DNA of 33,181 nucleotides from Fidelibacterota bacterium (GCA_021736185.1 JAIPGJ010000018.1:1-33181); one strand, 5' to 3'; shown: positions 9,201 to 16,693, numbered from the stretch's first letter. Notes: a model not told the origin generated them from the sequence alone. Numbers and translations are program-made.

Positions 9201-9642
9201 TCCTTCCATGATGCAACAACTGGCACGCCAGCAAATGCAACTCAGGGAAGCTCTCAAACAGATAGAGAATGGGATGGGATCAGATTCCCGCATGCTGGGA
9301 GACCTGGGAAAAATTGGTGAGGAAATGGAAGATGTTGCCAAAAAGCTGCAGGGCAAGCGTCCTTCACAAAAAGTTCATGAACAGCAGGAACGCATATTAA
9401 CCAGACTTCTCGATGCCCAGCGTTCTGCCACCAAGAAGGATTTCAGTAAAAAGAGGAAATCGGAGACCGCCGATTCGAATCCATTCTGGAAGGGAAGTGA
9501 AGTGTTGCCCGAGGGATTGGGTGAAGCTCGAAATCAGTTGTATGAAGAATTGATATTCAGTTTGAAGCAGGATTACACACGTGAAGAGCAGGCCTTGATC
9601 CGTGAATATTTCAACCGACTGGAGGCGGAACTCAATGAATAG
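6262..9642 (+). CDS. DUF4175-type long membrane-anchored coiled-coil protein
   Basis: This 1,126-residue protein has three predicted membrane helices near the N-terminus (about 35-56, 67-91 and 170-185). A region of about 350 residues with beta-rich, Ig-like character follows (for example VQDLAVRIRPPGYTRLP and PPIIRVLIPGQDVVLGEN). From about residue 530 to 1060 it is a long, charged, Gln/Met/Glu-rich predicted coiled coil, and it ends in a basic segment and ALIREYFNRLEAELNE. This layout matches DUF4175 (PF13779) proteins, large envelope proteins of unknown role. The bulk is probably periplasmic. No good ribosome binding site precedes the ATG, which lies 3 nt after the DUF4159 stop, so translation is probably coupled. 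The next gene starts within its last codons. The coiled coil suggests a scaffold or oligomer; this is inference. Confidence 0.8.
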   Translation: MTQRINPEPARVDSRSPELLKLAQHARSEARGKGALLGVAGFSTIIILVSLFIWLESFRYFNPESKVLLLSILGGLGLLAFVGILGVFWLLKKQQIQSTKPENLALRIGEKLPEIGDRILNAVQLSKTVAPEGISRSLHEAAVESGINVIEQVPSSLLFPSEILKHYLKRVGIGVGVLLLLYLVNFQRTNAAIARLSQPEVAYEYPLPIELQLSVPSNQVLAGDSLLLTGHVSGRSLDQVEVIIRTRKDSSIFPVRVLDQSFSMPMNHLLNSFTAVARVANTRPWEPWKMIESAALDVQVINRPLVQDLAVRIRPPGYTRLPTEILTRNIMDISGFKGSRIIIEGLASKEIASAVLHFKQAKSIPITMEGPRFKVSFTLQRPDEMWIELVDHEDVHNLDPLVYPIYVAHDLPPIIRVLIPGQDVVLGENMILPTRLKLDDDFGFSRLELNYQIQHPDYLMEDTTIYQVKIDLPSSELSSLEFNHTWDMSKLSIMPEDAIQYWFKVWDNNSIDGPQQASTQKWLARLPSLDEMFEEIAQGNEKVKQEQEDVLEIVKEIKEKVSELALEVQKDPNLSWEQQQEASEAMEQVKDLKEQLENISKQLDQMMSSAEEQNLFSEETLDKYAELQQLMEQLITPELREAMERLQEVMDKDNPREMEAALEDFQAAMENFQKSVERTLEIFKQIEIEQKIDELATRLNDLAERQEALNADMKEGDTADAATQEEKIASDFDKAQQLAETLEDLLNQSEDLSSESVQALQEQMQQEQISQNLEEAAQLMAAGDMSKATPPSEQAEKSLKKMAAQSSQMQSNLQQQMMAEVMSEFRSALLKTLRISQAQEALEGPTAQTSRQSSLLRDYADSQMGLMQGLQQLSSELQELGNKTFAVSPAMGRSMGSVQANMQEAIKELEARNPGKSSQLQAAARESLNRLARQLANSMESLQESGEASGFSEYMQQLQQMAGQQQGLNQQTMMQLGAGSPSMMQQLARQQMQLREALKQIENGMGSDSRMLGDLGKIGEEMEDVAKKLQGKRPSQKVHEQQERILTRLLDAQRSATKKDFSKKRKSETADSNPFWKGSEVLPEGLGEARNQLYEELIFSLKQDYTREEQALIREYFNRLEAELNE
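9621..9625 (+). promoter_or_regulatory. ribosome binding site for the TPR gene
   Basis: GGAGG lies 9 nt before the ATG at 9635, inside the last codons of the DUF4175 gene. It supports 9635 rather than 9602 as the TPR gene start. Confidence 0.65.
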
Positions 9643-11545
9643 AAGTCTCATCATCATTGGACTTTTGCTTATCCTCCTATCCATTCCTCACCTGGGATAT
9701 AACACGGCCAATGCCCAGGACTTTCGGAATAGATCTGCCTCAGAGGATCAACGATTGGAGCAGCGGGCTTCCACCTTAGTCCGTCTGGGAAGAACTGCAG
9801 AAGCGGTGGATCTTTATCTCGAAATTCTGTACAAAAACCCCGGCAACAGCAATATCTATTTTCGAGTAAGTAATCTCTTGCCTGGTCAGGAAAATGCCCC
9901 GGTTTTGTTACAGATACTCGAAGATATTCTTAAGACTCAATCACAGAATACGCGGCTTTTGGCTGAGAAAGGTCGCTTGCTCTATTTACTTGACCGGAAG
10001 CAGGAAGCCATCCAGGACTGGGAGAGCATCCTGCAAAAGGATCGCAAGGATCGATTCATATACCCAACCCTGACCAATGCCATGCTCCAGGCAGGAGCCA
10101 TGGACGAAGCCATTCAATTGTTGAATGAAGGTAGAACCGCTTTAAAGGATTCCCATGCCTTTGCCCTTGACCTGGCACGTATCTATGCAGCCAAACATAA
10201 TTATAATCTGGCCAGCAAAGAGTACCTGTCACATCTTGACCAAAATCCAGGTATGTTGGACTATATCAGTAATCAACTTATTGGTCTCCTGGAGAACGAG
10301 ACTGCCTATGAGTCGATCACTCTCAATCTGCAGAAAATCATGGCACTCCCAGGGGACCATCAGGCCTTGGTATTGGCCCAGGCAAAAATCTTATTGCATG
10401 AAAAACATTATCCTGAATGCGCCAGAACCATTCTAGCCTCGGATGTCCGACGTTCCATGAAGGACGTCATGACCATTGCTGATGATCTGCTGGCTGAACG
10501 CGCCTGGACTCCTGCAGCTGATTTATATCTATATATATCTGCTAATAGTAAGGACAGACAGCAAATTGGCGATGCGCTTCTAAAATTAGCATCCACTTAT
10601 GAATATCGGCTCAATCGGGAGGAAGCCTACAAATCCTTAAGTGGCTACTTCCCAGGCAATCAATTTCTTGATTTGGATGTTCGCATACTCAGGGGTGAAG
10701 ATGCTTCGCTGGAGCGGACGCTGAAGCTTTATGATAGTTTGCAGACGCTGCTTCCGCGGACGAATGAAGCCTTTCTGGCCTCGTTTCATATTGCCGAGAT
10801 TCAATTGATGGTCAGTGGCGATGTGGATCGAGCGATTCGTGGATTCCAGAATATTTTTGACAATGCACCCCGTAATGACATCAAACTTTCAGGCGGAACA
10901 CGGCTGGTGGATGCCTGGCTGGCCAAGGGTGACACCTCGGCCGCCCTGCAAAGCCTGGCCAAGGTTGTGGACAAATTGAATATGGATGAGGATGCCCCCC
11001 GGATTGTGAGTTCCCGAATTAAAATACGCATCCATCAAGGCGATATTCCTCGTCTTAAAAAGGAGTTGCTGAACCTGAGTGGGGCAGCTTCACCAGCAGA
11101 CCCAATATTTAATGACGGCCTGGAGCTCATGGCAGTTCTGAACGGTAATGGACCTGATGATGACCCGAATTTGCAGCAGTATCTAAAAGCAGAAAGATTG
11201 GTGGGTCAGCATAAACTCGCTGAGGCGATCAGGGTCCTGCAGGATATTCGTGGAGACTCAGAATCAATCGCTGATGAAGCTGGAGTAAGAGCGATTCAAA
11301 TTCTTCTGGCTCTGGGTGATGATCAATTGGCAGTTGAAACCATGGATGATTTTTTAAGAACCTACCCGGATTCTCCATGGAGAGCAAATGTTCTAGTCTG
11401 GCGGGGAGAACAATTCCAGTTTACTCAAAATGAACCTCAATCTGCGATTCCCTATTATGAGGAAGTGATTGTCAATCATCCCGAATATCTGGGTATTCAG
11501 GAATTAAGGGTTCGTTTAAGAAGTCTCATCGGGGGTGGCTCATGA
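9635..11545 (+). CDS. secreted tetratricopeptide-repeat protein
   Basis: This 636-residue protein has a signal peptide (MNRSLIIIGLLLILLSIPHL, then NTANAQ, cleavage near residue 28). The mature part is alpha-helical and full of TPR-like pairs, for example LVRLGRTAEAVDLYLEILYK, LLDRKQEAIQDWESILQKD, AGAMDEAIQLLNEG and, near the end, ESAIPYYEEVIVNHPEY-like motifs typical of the YbgF/BamD type of outer TPR. The start at 9635 has a GGAGG upstream and overlaps the DUF4175 gene by 8 nt; an upstream in-frame ATG at 9602 would spoil the signal peptide. Its stop overlaps the next start as ATGA. TPR proteins normally serve as docking scaffolds, so a role in assembling an envelope complex with its operon partners is reasonable but inferred. 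Confidence 0.85.
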   Translation: MNRSLIIIGLLLILLSIPHLGYNTANAQDFRNRSASEDQRLEQRASTLVRLGRTAEAVDLYLEILYKNPGNSNIYFRVSNLLPGQENAPVLLQILEDILKTQSQNTRLLAEKGRLLYLLDRKQEAIQDWESILQKDRKDRFIYPTLTNAMLQAGAMDEAIQLLNEGRTALKDSHAFALDLARIYAAKHNYNLASKEYLSHLDQNPGMLDYISNQLIGLLENETAYESITLNLQKIMALPGDHQALVLAQAKILLHEKHYPECARTILASDVRRSMKDVMTIADDLLAERAWTPAADLYLYISANSKDRQQIGDALLKLASTYEYRLNREEAYKSLSGYFPGNQFLDLDVRILRGEDASLERTLKLYDSLQTLLPRTNEAFLASFHIAEIQLMVSGDVDRAIRGFQNIFDNAPRNDIKLSGGTRLVDAWLAKGDTSAALQSLAKVVDKLNMDEDAPRIVSSRIKIRIHQGDIPRLKKELLNLSGAASPADPIFNDGLELMAVLNGNGPDDDPNLQQYLKAERLVGQHKLAEAIRVLQDIRGDSESIADEAGVRAIQILLALGDDQLAVETMDDFLRTYPDSPWRANVLVWRGEQFQFTQNEPQSAIPYYEEVIVNHPEYLGIQELRVRLRSLIGGGS

Positions 11546-12801
11546 TACGAATAAAACAGCTTATCATCTTCCTGTTGCTGGTAGGTTCGGTTTCCTCGCA
11601 GAAGATTCTGATCCCAATGGATGAGAACCAAACGGACCATCTTAAGGCCTATGGTGTGGCCTATTGGGTTCTGGAGCGCGATATTGATATCGAATGGTTG
11701 CTGAATTATCGGGGCGGCAGTTTTCTCGTTGATAATTATTCTGAGATTGTAAGAGAATTGCGGCTAAGGGATGTGAAATTTGAAACCGTCCCCGCTGGTG
11801 CTGAGCTCAATATATATGCCACGATAGAAAACAATAACATGGATATTGTGCTGCTGGAGAAGGCTCCCAAGGTTGCGGTCTATTCACCACCAGGGAAACA
11901 ACCCTGGGATGATGCAGTTACCCTGGCACTGGCATATGCTGAAGTTGAATATGAGATTATCTGGGATGCTAAAGTCCTGGATGGAAAATTAAGTGATTAT
12001 GACTGGCTGCACCTGCACCATGAAGATTTTACCGGCCAGTATGGCAAGTTTTATCGCAATTACCGGAATGCTGCCTGGTATCAGAAACAACAGAGTGATT
12101 ATGAGGCATTTGCCGCTTTGAGGGGCTATCCCAGTGTGTCTGAGGAGAAAAAAGCAGTTGCCAGAAGGATTCGGGACTATGTTTTAAATGGTGGTTTTCT
12201 GTTTGCCATGTGTAGTGCCACGGATGCCCTTGATATCGCTTTGGCGGCTGAGGGTGTAGACATCGTTGCAACGCCTTATGATCATGATCCCGCTGATCCT
12301 CAAGCCCAGTCCAAGCTGCAATTCGGAAAAACCATGGCTTTTGAGAACTTCCAATTGATTACTGATCCCATGGTTTATGAGTACAGCAATATTGATGAAC
12401 CACCCAGTGATCGACCACGTACCCGTGGGGCAGAAGCTGATTATTTCACCCTGTTTGAGTTCTCGGCAAAATGGGATCCGGTTCCAACCATGCTGACTCA
12501 GAATCATGTTGGTGTGATCAAAGGATTTATGGGACAGACCACTGGCTTTCGCAGATCAACCATTAAAAAACATGTGGTCGTTATGGGGGATGTTCCAGGG
12601 CAGGAGCAGGTCAAATACATTCATGGAGCGTTTGGCAAGGGTACCTTCACCTTTTTAGGCGGTCATGATCCTGAAGACTATCAACACTATGTCGGGGATC
12701 CACCGACCCAGTTGTCCCTGCATCGGAACTCACCGGGATATCGCCTTATTCTTAATAACATTCTTTTTCCAGCGGCCAAGAAAAAGGAACGTAAAACCTA
12801 A
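11542..12801 (+). CDS. secreted GATase-like protein (often mislabelled asparagine synthetase B)
   Basis: This 419-residue protein has a signal peptide (about 1-19, ending GSVSSQ). The mature part has ILIPMDENQTDHLKAYGVAYW, then PKVAVYSPPGKQPWDDAVTLA near 109-129, YDWLHLHHEDFTGQYGKF near 153-170 and RDYVLNGGFLFAMCSATDAL near 211-230. From memory this set belongs to a conserved Bacteroidetes-group family that databases often call asparagine synthetase B; none of the AsnB amidotransferase or ATP pyrophosphatase motifs are present, so I reject that name. The alternating strands and the GGFLFAMC turn suggest a class I glutamine amidotransferase or ThuA-like fold, with Cys224 a candidate nucleophile. 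GGGGGTGG lies upstream and the ATGA overlap couples it to the TPR gene. Its function is unknown. Confidence 0.75.
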   Translation: MIRIKQLIIFLLLVGSVSSQKILIPMDENQTDHLKAYGVAYWVLERDIDIEWLLNYRGGSFLVDNYSEIVRELRLRDVKFETVPAGAELNIYATIENNNMDIVLLEKAPKVAVYSPPGKQPWDDAVTLALAYAEVEYEIIWDAKVLDGKLSDYDWLHLHHEDFTGQYGKFYRNYRNAAWYQKQQSDYEAFAALRGYPSVSEEKKAVARRIRDYVLNGGFLFAMCSATDALDIALAAEGVDIVATPYDHDPADPQAQSKLQFGKTMAFENFQLITDPMVYEYSNIDEPPSDRPRTRGAEADYFTLFEFSAKWDPVPTMLTQNHVGVIKGFMGQTTGFRRSTIKKHVVVMGDVPGQEQVKYIHGAFGKGTFTFLGGHDPEDYQHYVGDPPTQLSLHRNSPGYRLILNNILFPAAKKKERKT

Positions 12802-12914
12802 ATTCGCCATTCAATTCAAAGGAGCGATCTCCAATCTCAGTCATTTAAAGACGAATACCTATTTCACAAGTAATCACATTCTACTTTGTATTTTTAGCAC
12901 GGAGTGTACTTTTC

Positions 12915-13580
12915 ATGCCAAACATGAAAACGATTATCGGATTTATCATTGTATGCGCATGCTTAAGTGTTCAGGCACAGGACTCAAGCTATAGCTATGC
13001 TGGCTGGGGAAAACCAGGTTCTTCCCAGGCACTTCCCATGGAATTATTAAAGGGTAAACAGTATACCCAGGTTACCCTTAAAGGCGAAAAACCGGTGCTG
13101 GTCAAACGTTTTGATGAAAACCATACGCTTGTCGAACATGTGGAGAACGCGTATGATGAATACGGGAATCATCACTCCAGTAAACGCTTCGATGCCAGGG
13201 GACATCTAAGGGAGGAAAATATCTTCCAAAATGATCCCACTGAAATGGAACTCTTTCGGACAATATTTGGCAATACTTTTGTCCCCGCCAACTCCAACTT
13301 CATGATCCGCAGGGAATACAATGAATTCGAAAGAGAAACAGGCTATTTCATCATTGGTGTGAGGGGGCAATCCCTATGCTCTCGTGTAACCATTTACCGC
13401 GATGATCGACGAAAAGATCGTGAAATCCTCCGGGACGATCTTGATGGCAAAGTACTTACGGAACGACGGTATAAATATGTTGATGCTGAAAATCGCACCG
13501 TGCTGGAAGAATTTGATGGCACAGGCAAAATGGTACAGCGCGTCGTTCTTTTTGATCACCACGATATTATCCAGGAATAA
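12915..13580 (+). CDS. secreted protein of unknown function
   Basis: A 221-residue protein with a signal peptide (MKTIIGFIIVCACLSVQAQ, starting at the second Met). I do not recognise a family. The mature part is rich in charged and aromatic residues with short repeats of the type FDARGHLREENIF, YNEFERETGYF and FDGTGKMVQRVVLFD, which recall YD/RHS-like or MORN-like beta-hairpins (for example YDEYGNHHSSKRFD), though too few to call. Starts at 12915 and 12924 are both possible; GGAG at 12901 lies 10 nt before the first. The preceding 113-bp gap separates it from the DUF4175 operon. The RMDN-like gene follows after 16 nt with a strong ribosome binding site, so the two are probably co-transcribed. 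Confidence 0.7.
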   Translation: MPNMKTIIGFIIVCACLSVQAQDSSYSYAGWGKPGSSQALPMELLKGKQYTQVTLKGEKPVLVKRFDENHTLVEHVENAYDEYGNHHSSKRFDARGHLREENIFQNDPTEMELFRTIFGNTFVPANSNFMIRREYNEFERETGYFIIGVRGQSLCSRVTIYRDDRRKDREILRDDLDGKVLTERRYKYVDAENRTVLEEFDGTGKMVQRVVLFDHHDIIQE

Positions 13581-13585
13581 TGAGC

Positions 13586-13592
13586 AAGGAGG
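13586..13592 (+). promoter_or_regulatory. ribosome binding site for the RMDN-like gene
   Basis: AAGGAGG lies 4 nt before the ATG at 13597. It fixes the start well inside a longer open frame that begins within the previous gene. Confidence 0.75.
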
Positions 13593-13596
13593 CAAG

Positions 13597-14385
13597 ATGA
13601 AAAGACGTGTGTTCATGATGTTGATCCTGAGCTTGGCTGTGATTGGCTATGCCCAGGACGCTGTAGTAGACACCAATGCAATTGTTGTAGATCCAGTTGC
13701 TGACCTGCTTATGCAGGCTGAAGTTGCCCACGATGCCGATGATTACGAAACAACCATGAAACTCCTCCAGGAAGCTGAGAAGCTCGATGGTCAAAATGAT
13801 GAAGTCTTGTGGAAGATCAGTCGCGGCTATTTTGATTTCGCTGATCGCAAACCCAACGATGTTGAATATAAAAAGAAGTATATATATGATGGTAGAGCCT
13901 ATGCTGAAAAAGCACTTGCCATCAATGATAAGAGTGCTGGTGGACATAAATGGTACGCTATCCATCATGGTCAGATTGGTGAGGCCGAAGGGACCGAGCA
14001 AAAAATTAAGAACTCATACGGTATGAGAGACCACACTTTGCTGGCGATCAAGTTTGATCCTACAGATTCTGGAAATTACCACGTCATGGGACGGTGGCAC
14101 TACGCCCTGGCAGATTTATCATGGATTGAACGTCAAATTGCCAGTCTGATTTATGCCACTCCACCTGAAGCATCCTTTGAGGAAGCCCTGAAATTTTTCA
14201 AAAAGGCTAACACTCTTGATAAAGAGGATATCCGGAACATGCTCTACATCGGATACTGTTATGATGAGCTGGGCGATGAAAAATCTGCAGCCCAGTGGTT
14301 CAATACGGCAATCAACGCCAAAGCTAGCAGTGAGAGCGATCGCGGATTACAGGCCGAGGCCAAAGAAGCCCTGGACGATTTATAA
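13597..14385 (+). CDS. secreted TPR protein resembling RMDN (regulator of microtubule dynamics)
   Basis: This 262-residue protein has a signal peptide (MKRRVFMMLILSLAVIGYAQ). The mature part begins with a TPR-like pair (LLMQAEVAHDADDYETTMKL) and WKISRGYFDFAD. It then has HKWYAIHHGQIGEAEGT, IKNSYGMRDHTLLAIKFDP, YHVMGRWHYALADLSWIERQ and YATPPEASFEEALKFFKKA in that order. This succession is the hallmark, as I recall it, of the RMDN/FAM82 family of mitochondrial and cytosolic animal proteins, which also has bacterial members. Bacterial versions are uncharacterised; a scaffold in the periplasm is the simplest reading given the signal peptide. The start is set by AAGGAGG 4 nt upstream. A strong intrinsic terminator follows at 14400. 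Confidence 0.8.
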   Translation: MKRRVFMMLILSLAVIGYAQDAVVDTNAIVVDPVADLLMQAEVAHDADDYETTMKLLQEAEKLDGQNDEVLWKISRGYFDFADRKPNDVEYKKKYIYDGRAYAEKALAINDKSAGGHKWYAIHHGQIGEAEGTEQKIKNSYGMRDHTLLAIKFDPTDSGNYHVMGRWHYALADLSWIERQIASLIYATPPEASFEEALKFFKKANTLDKEDIRNMLYIGYCYDELGDEKSAAQWFNTAINAKASSESDRGLQAEAKEALDDL

Positions 14386-14399
14386 AGATATTGATGAAG

Positions 14400-14429
14400 A
14401 GGGCACTCCTGGGAGTGCCCTTCTTTTTT
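14400..14429 (+). terminator. intrinsic terminator after the RMDN-like gene
   Basis: A perfect 10-bp inverted repeat, AGGGCACTCC and GGAGTGCCCT (14400-14409 and 14412-14421), is followed by TCTTTTTT. It lies 15 nt after the stop codon and ends the 12915-14385 transcript. Confidence 0.9.
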
Positions 14430-14450
14430 AAATTAATAAAAGGAAGTCCA

Positions 14451-15380
14451 ATGATTACCCCAGATCCTATTCAACCCGGTGCAACCATTGCGCTGATTTC
14501 ACCAGCTTCTGCACCAAAGCCTGAAAAGCTTGATCGGGGGATTGCCTATCTTCGCTCCAGGGGTTTTCAGGTCAAGGAAGGTGCTCATCTGCGAGGCAAA
14601 CATAAATATCTCTCAGGCTATGGTCCCGAACAGTTGGCAGATATTCACTGGGCTTTTGAAGATGATGACGTGGATTTGATCATGTGTAGCCGGGGTGGAT
14701 ATGGTACTCCGCGATTCCTGGATGATCTGGATTACGAACTGATTGCCCAACATCCCAAGTTTTTTATTGGCTATTCGGATATTACGGCCCTGCAATGCGC
14801 TTTGGCTGTAGAAACCGGACTGGTCACCATATCTGGTGTGATGGCTGCTGTTGAGATGGCCTCAGAAGACGGTATCGATCCCTATACGGAAAAGGTGTTT
14901 TGGGATTTAATCAGTAAACCCATGTCAGGCCAGGTGCTTAAAAATCCCAGTGATATGCCCCATGCAATTTTATCAAATGGACTGGGAGAAGGACCCCTGG
15001 TGGGTGGCTGTCTGTCACTTTTCAATAATCTTATGGGCACCCCTTATTTCCCCGATGTTGCTGGTGGCATTATGGTCCTCGAGGATATTGGAGAAAATGT
15101 TCAACATCTGGATCGCATGCTCTCTCAGTTTAAGATGGCCGGCTTTTTCCACGGGGAAGAGCGGATTAATGGACTCATGTTGGGTCAGTTTATCGACACC
15201 TGGGAAATGAGTGATGAGGATGATTTTCTCCTGGAGGAATTGGTGCATGACATTATTGGCGATGTTGAATTCCCCATTGTTTCCAATGTTGCCTATGGTC
15301 ATGGGATGCGAAAAATGACACTGCCCCTGGGAGCAAGAGTGAAGCTGAATGGAGCAAATGGGAGCTTGACGCTGATATGA
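14451..15380 (+). CDS. ldcA: LD-carboxypeptidase (peptidase S66)
   Basis: This enzyme removes the terminal D-alanine from murein tetrapeptides in the cytoplasm during cell-wall recycling. The 309-residue protein has PGATIALISPASAPKPEKL at the N-terminus, CSRGGYGTPRFLDDLD at 79-94, the nucleophile Ser109 in GYSDIT, GPLVGGCLSLFNNLMGTPY at 181-199, Glu211 in VLEDIGE and His284 in VAYGHG. These match the Ser-Glu-His triad and spacing of the family. The start at 14451 has AGGAAG just upstream; an upstream in-frame ATG at 14391 would place the terminator hairpin inside the coding region. The stop overlaps the YgjV-like gene as ATGA. MccF-type immunity peptidases share the fold, but LdcA is the likelier role. 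Confidence 0.93.
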   Translation: MITPDPIQPGATIALISPASAPKPEKLDRGIAYLRSRGFQVKEGAHLRGKHKYLSGYGPEQLADIHWAFEDDDVDLIMCSRGGYGTPRFLDDLDYELIAQHPKFFIGYSDITALQCALAVETGLVTISGVMAAVEMASEDGIDPYTEKVFWDLISKPMSGQVLKNPSDMPHAILSNGLGEGPLVGGCLSLFNNLMGTPYFPDVAGGIMVLEDIGENVQHLDRMLSQFKMAGFFHGEERINGLMLGQFIDTWEMSDEDDFLLEELVHDIIGDVEFPIVSNVAYGHGMRKMTLPLGARVKLNGANGSLTLI

Positions 15381-16006
15381 TTTTAGACTGGACTGAATGG
15401 CTGGGATATATTGCTTCCGTGATTGTTGCGGCTTCGCTCACCATGACAAATATTCGCCGTCTGAGGTGGTTAAATATGATTGGTGCCATTGCTTTTACTA
15501 TTTATGGTGCCATTCTACAGCTATATCCTATCCTGGTAGTAAATGGCTTTATCGTCGGTGTAAATATATTTTACCTCGTTCGCATTGCCCTGACGAAGGA
15601 GCATTTTCACCTGATTCCCATTTCATGGGATACCAGCATTTTTTTACCGCGCTTTATCGAGTTTTATATCCTGGATATTCGGAAACATTTTCCTGACATC
15701 ATTATCGAGGATCTGCGACAATACCGATCCGTTTTCATTACACGAAATGTGGTTCCTGTTGGCCTTTTTATCTATGAACGACTTGAAAACGGCATTATCC
15801 AGATCCACCTGGATTACGAAATACCCATGTATCGGGATTATGAGAGTGCCCGCTATTTTTTCCATGAATTTCGAGAGATGGTTCAGGAAAAGGGATTCCA
15901 TACCTATGTTGCGTATTGCCATGTACCCGTTCATCAACGCTATTTAAAAAGAATGAAATTCAAGGAAGATTCCAGCGAACCCGGTCGATTTGTTCGCAAA
16001 ATGTAA
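15377..16006 (+). CDS. YgjV-like membrane domain fused to a GNAT-like domain
   Basis: This 209-residue protein has two parts. Residues 1 to about 75 form three membrane helices (WLGYIASVIVAASLTMTNI, LNMIGAIAFTIYGAIL and PILVVNGFIVGVNIFYLV), typical of the YgjV inner-membrane family (PF10688). Residues 90-209 are soluble, with FLPRFIEFYILDIRKHFPD and VPVHQRYLKRMKFKE. This part looks like the end of an acetyltransferase fold (Tyr-rich helix and final strand), but I see no clear acetyl-CoA loop. I have seen the N-terminal half alone in other bacteria; the fusion may be a lineage form. It overlaps the ldcA stop by 4 nt, so it is probably co-expressed with cell-wall recycling. Its function is unknown. 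Confidence 0.7.
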   Translation: MILDWTEWLGYIASVIVAASLTMTNIRRLRWLNMIGAIAFTIYGAILQLYPILVVNGFIVGVNIFYLVRIALTKEHFHLIPISWDTSIFLPRFIEFYILDIRKHFPDIIIEDLRQYRSVFITRNVVPVGLFIYERLENGIIQIHLDYEIPMYRDYESARYFFHEFREMVQEKGFHTYVAYCHVPVHQRYLKRMKFKEDSSEPGRFVRKM

Positions 16007-16036
16007 TGTTAACTATTATGCTCAGGAAAACTGTCC

Positions 16037-16693
16037 ATGTTGCGTAGAATCCTTAGTCTTGCCGTGTTGTTAAACACTTTGGTCCTTGCTCAAAACTTAC
16101 AGCTGCATTATGAGGCTTCTGCGGATAGAGAGTATCTGGTTTCCACTCTGGAAATGTTTAAACCAGATCAGTATGGTTCCACCTTCTGGTTTGTGGATAT
16201 GGAATATGCAGCTCCCGATGTGAGAAGTGTTTCACTTGCCTACTGGGAAATAGCCAGAGCGTTTACACTGCCCATAAAAAATCTTTCGGCTACGCTTCAG
16301 TATAATGATGGTGTGGCGAATTTTGGATCCCTGGGCCAGGTTTGGCTGGCCGGCGTCAATTATTATCTCGACCTGGGTTTTGTGGCACTTCCTATTGATC
16401 TTCTGTATCGAGCGGCTCAGGGGGCTGAGTCGCCGGATTTTCAGATCACTGCAACCTGGTTTGTGCCTCTCATGGATGGCAATATTGAATTATCCGGATT
16501 TTTTGATTTCTGGTCCCAGGATGAGTTTGGGTCAGATGAAAAAGAATTCGTGCTCCTGGGGGAACCCCAGATCTGGTATAATGCCAGTGAGCACCTCTCC
16601 ATCGGATCTGAAGTCGAGATCAGTAACCATTTCGTTTTTGGCGCAGAGGGTCTTCAAGTGCTTCCCACTTTAGGCTTGCGCTGGACTTTTTAA
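16037..16693 (+). CDS. DUF5020-type outer-membrane protein (Tsx-like barrel)
   Basis: A 218-residue protein with a signal peptide (MLRRILSLAVLLNTLVLAQ). The mature part begins NLQLHYEASADREYLVSTLE, followed by MFKPDQYGSTFWFVDMEY, which I recognise as the DUF5020 (PF16412) signature. DUF5020 resembles nucleoside-specific Tsx channels. Alternating hydrophobic and polar residues through the length, aromatic girdles (YWEIARAFTLP, ATLQYNDG, WLAGVNYYLDLG, FQITATWFVPL) and a terminal Phe (LGLRWTF) fit an outer-membrane beta-barrel of about ten or twelve strands recognised by the BAM complex. AGGAAA lies about 8 nt before the ATG. The pore substrate is unknown; nucleoside uptake is only suggested by the Tsx-like fold. 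Confidence 0.82.
   Translation: MLRRILSLAVLLNTLVLAQNLQLHYEASADREYLVSTLEMFKPDQYGSTFWFVDMEYAAPDVRSVSLAYWEIARAFTLPIKNLSATLQYNDGVANFGSLGQVWLAGVNYYLDLGFVALPIDLLYRAAQGAESPDFQITATWFVPLMDGNIELSGFFDFWSQDEFGSDEKEFVLLGEPQIWYNASEHLSIGSEVEISNHFVFGAEGLQVLPTLGLRWTF

Noticed and set aside
7387-9356. Several minus-strand open frames opposite the DUF4175 gene
   Set aside because: They are short, overlap one another and show the composition expected opposite Gln/Glu-rich codons (Leu, Phe, Ser and Cys rich).
11542-12801. Name asparagine synthetase B for this protein
   Set aside because: None of the N-terminal Cys2 amidotransferase or ATP-pyrophosphatase motifs of AsnB is present, and the protein has a secretion signal.
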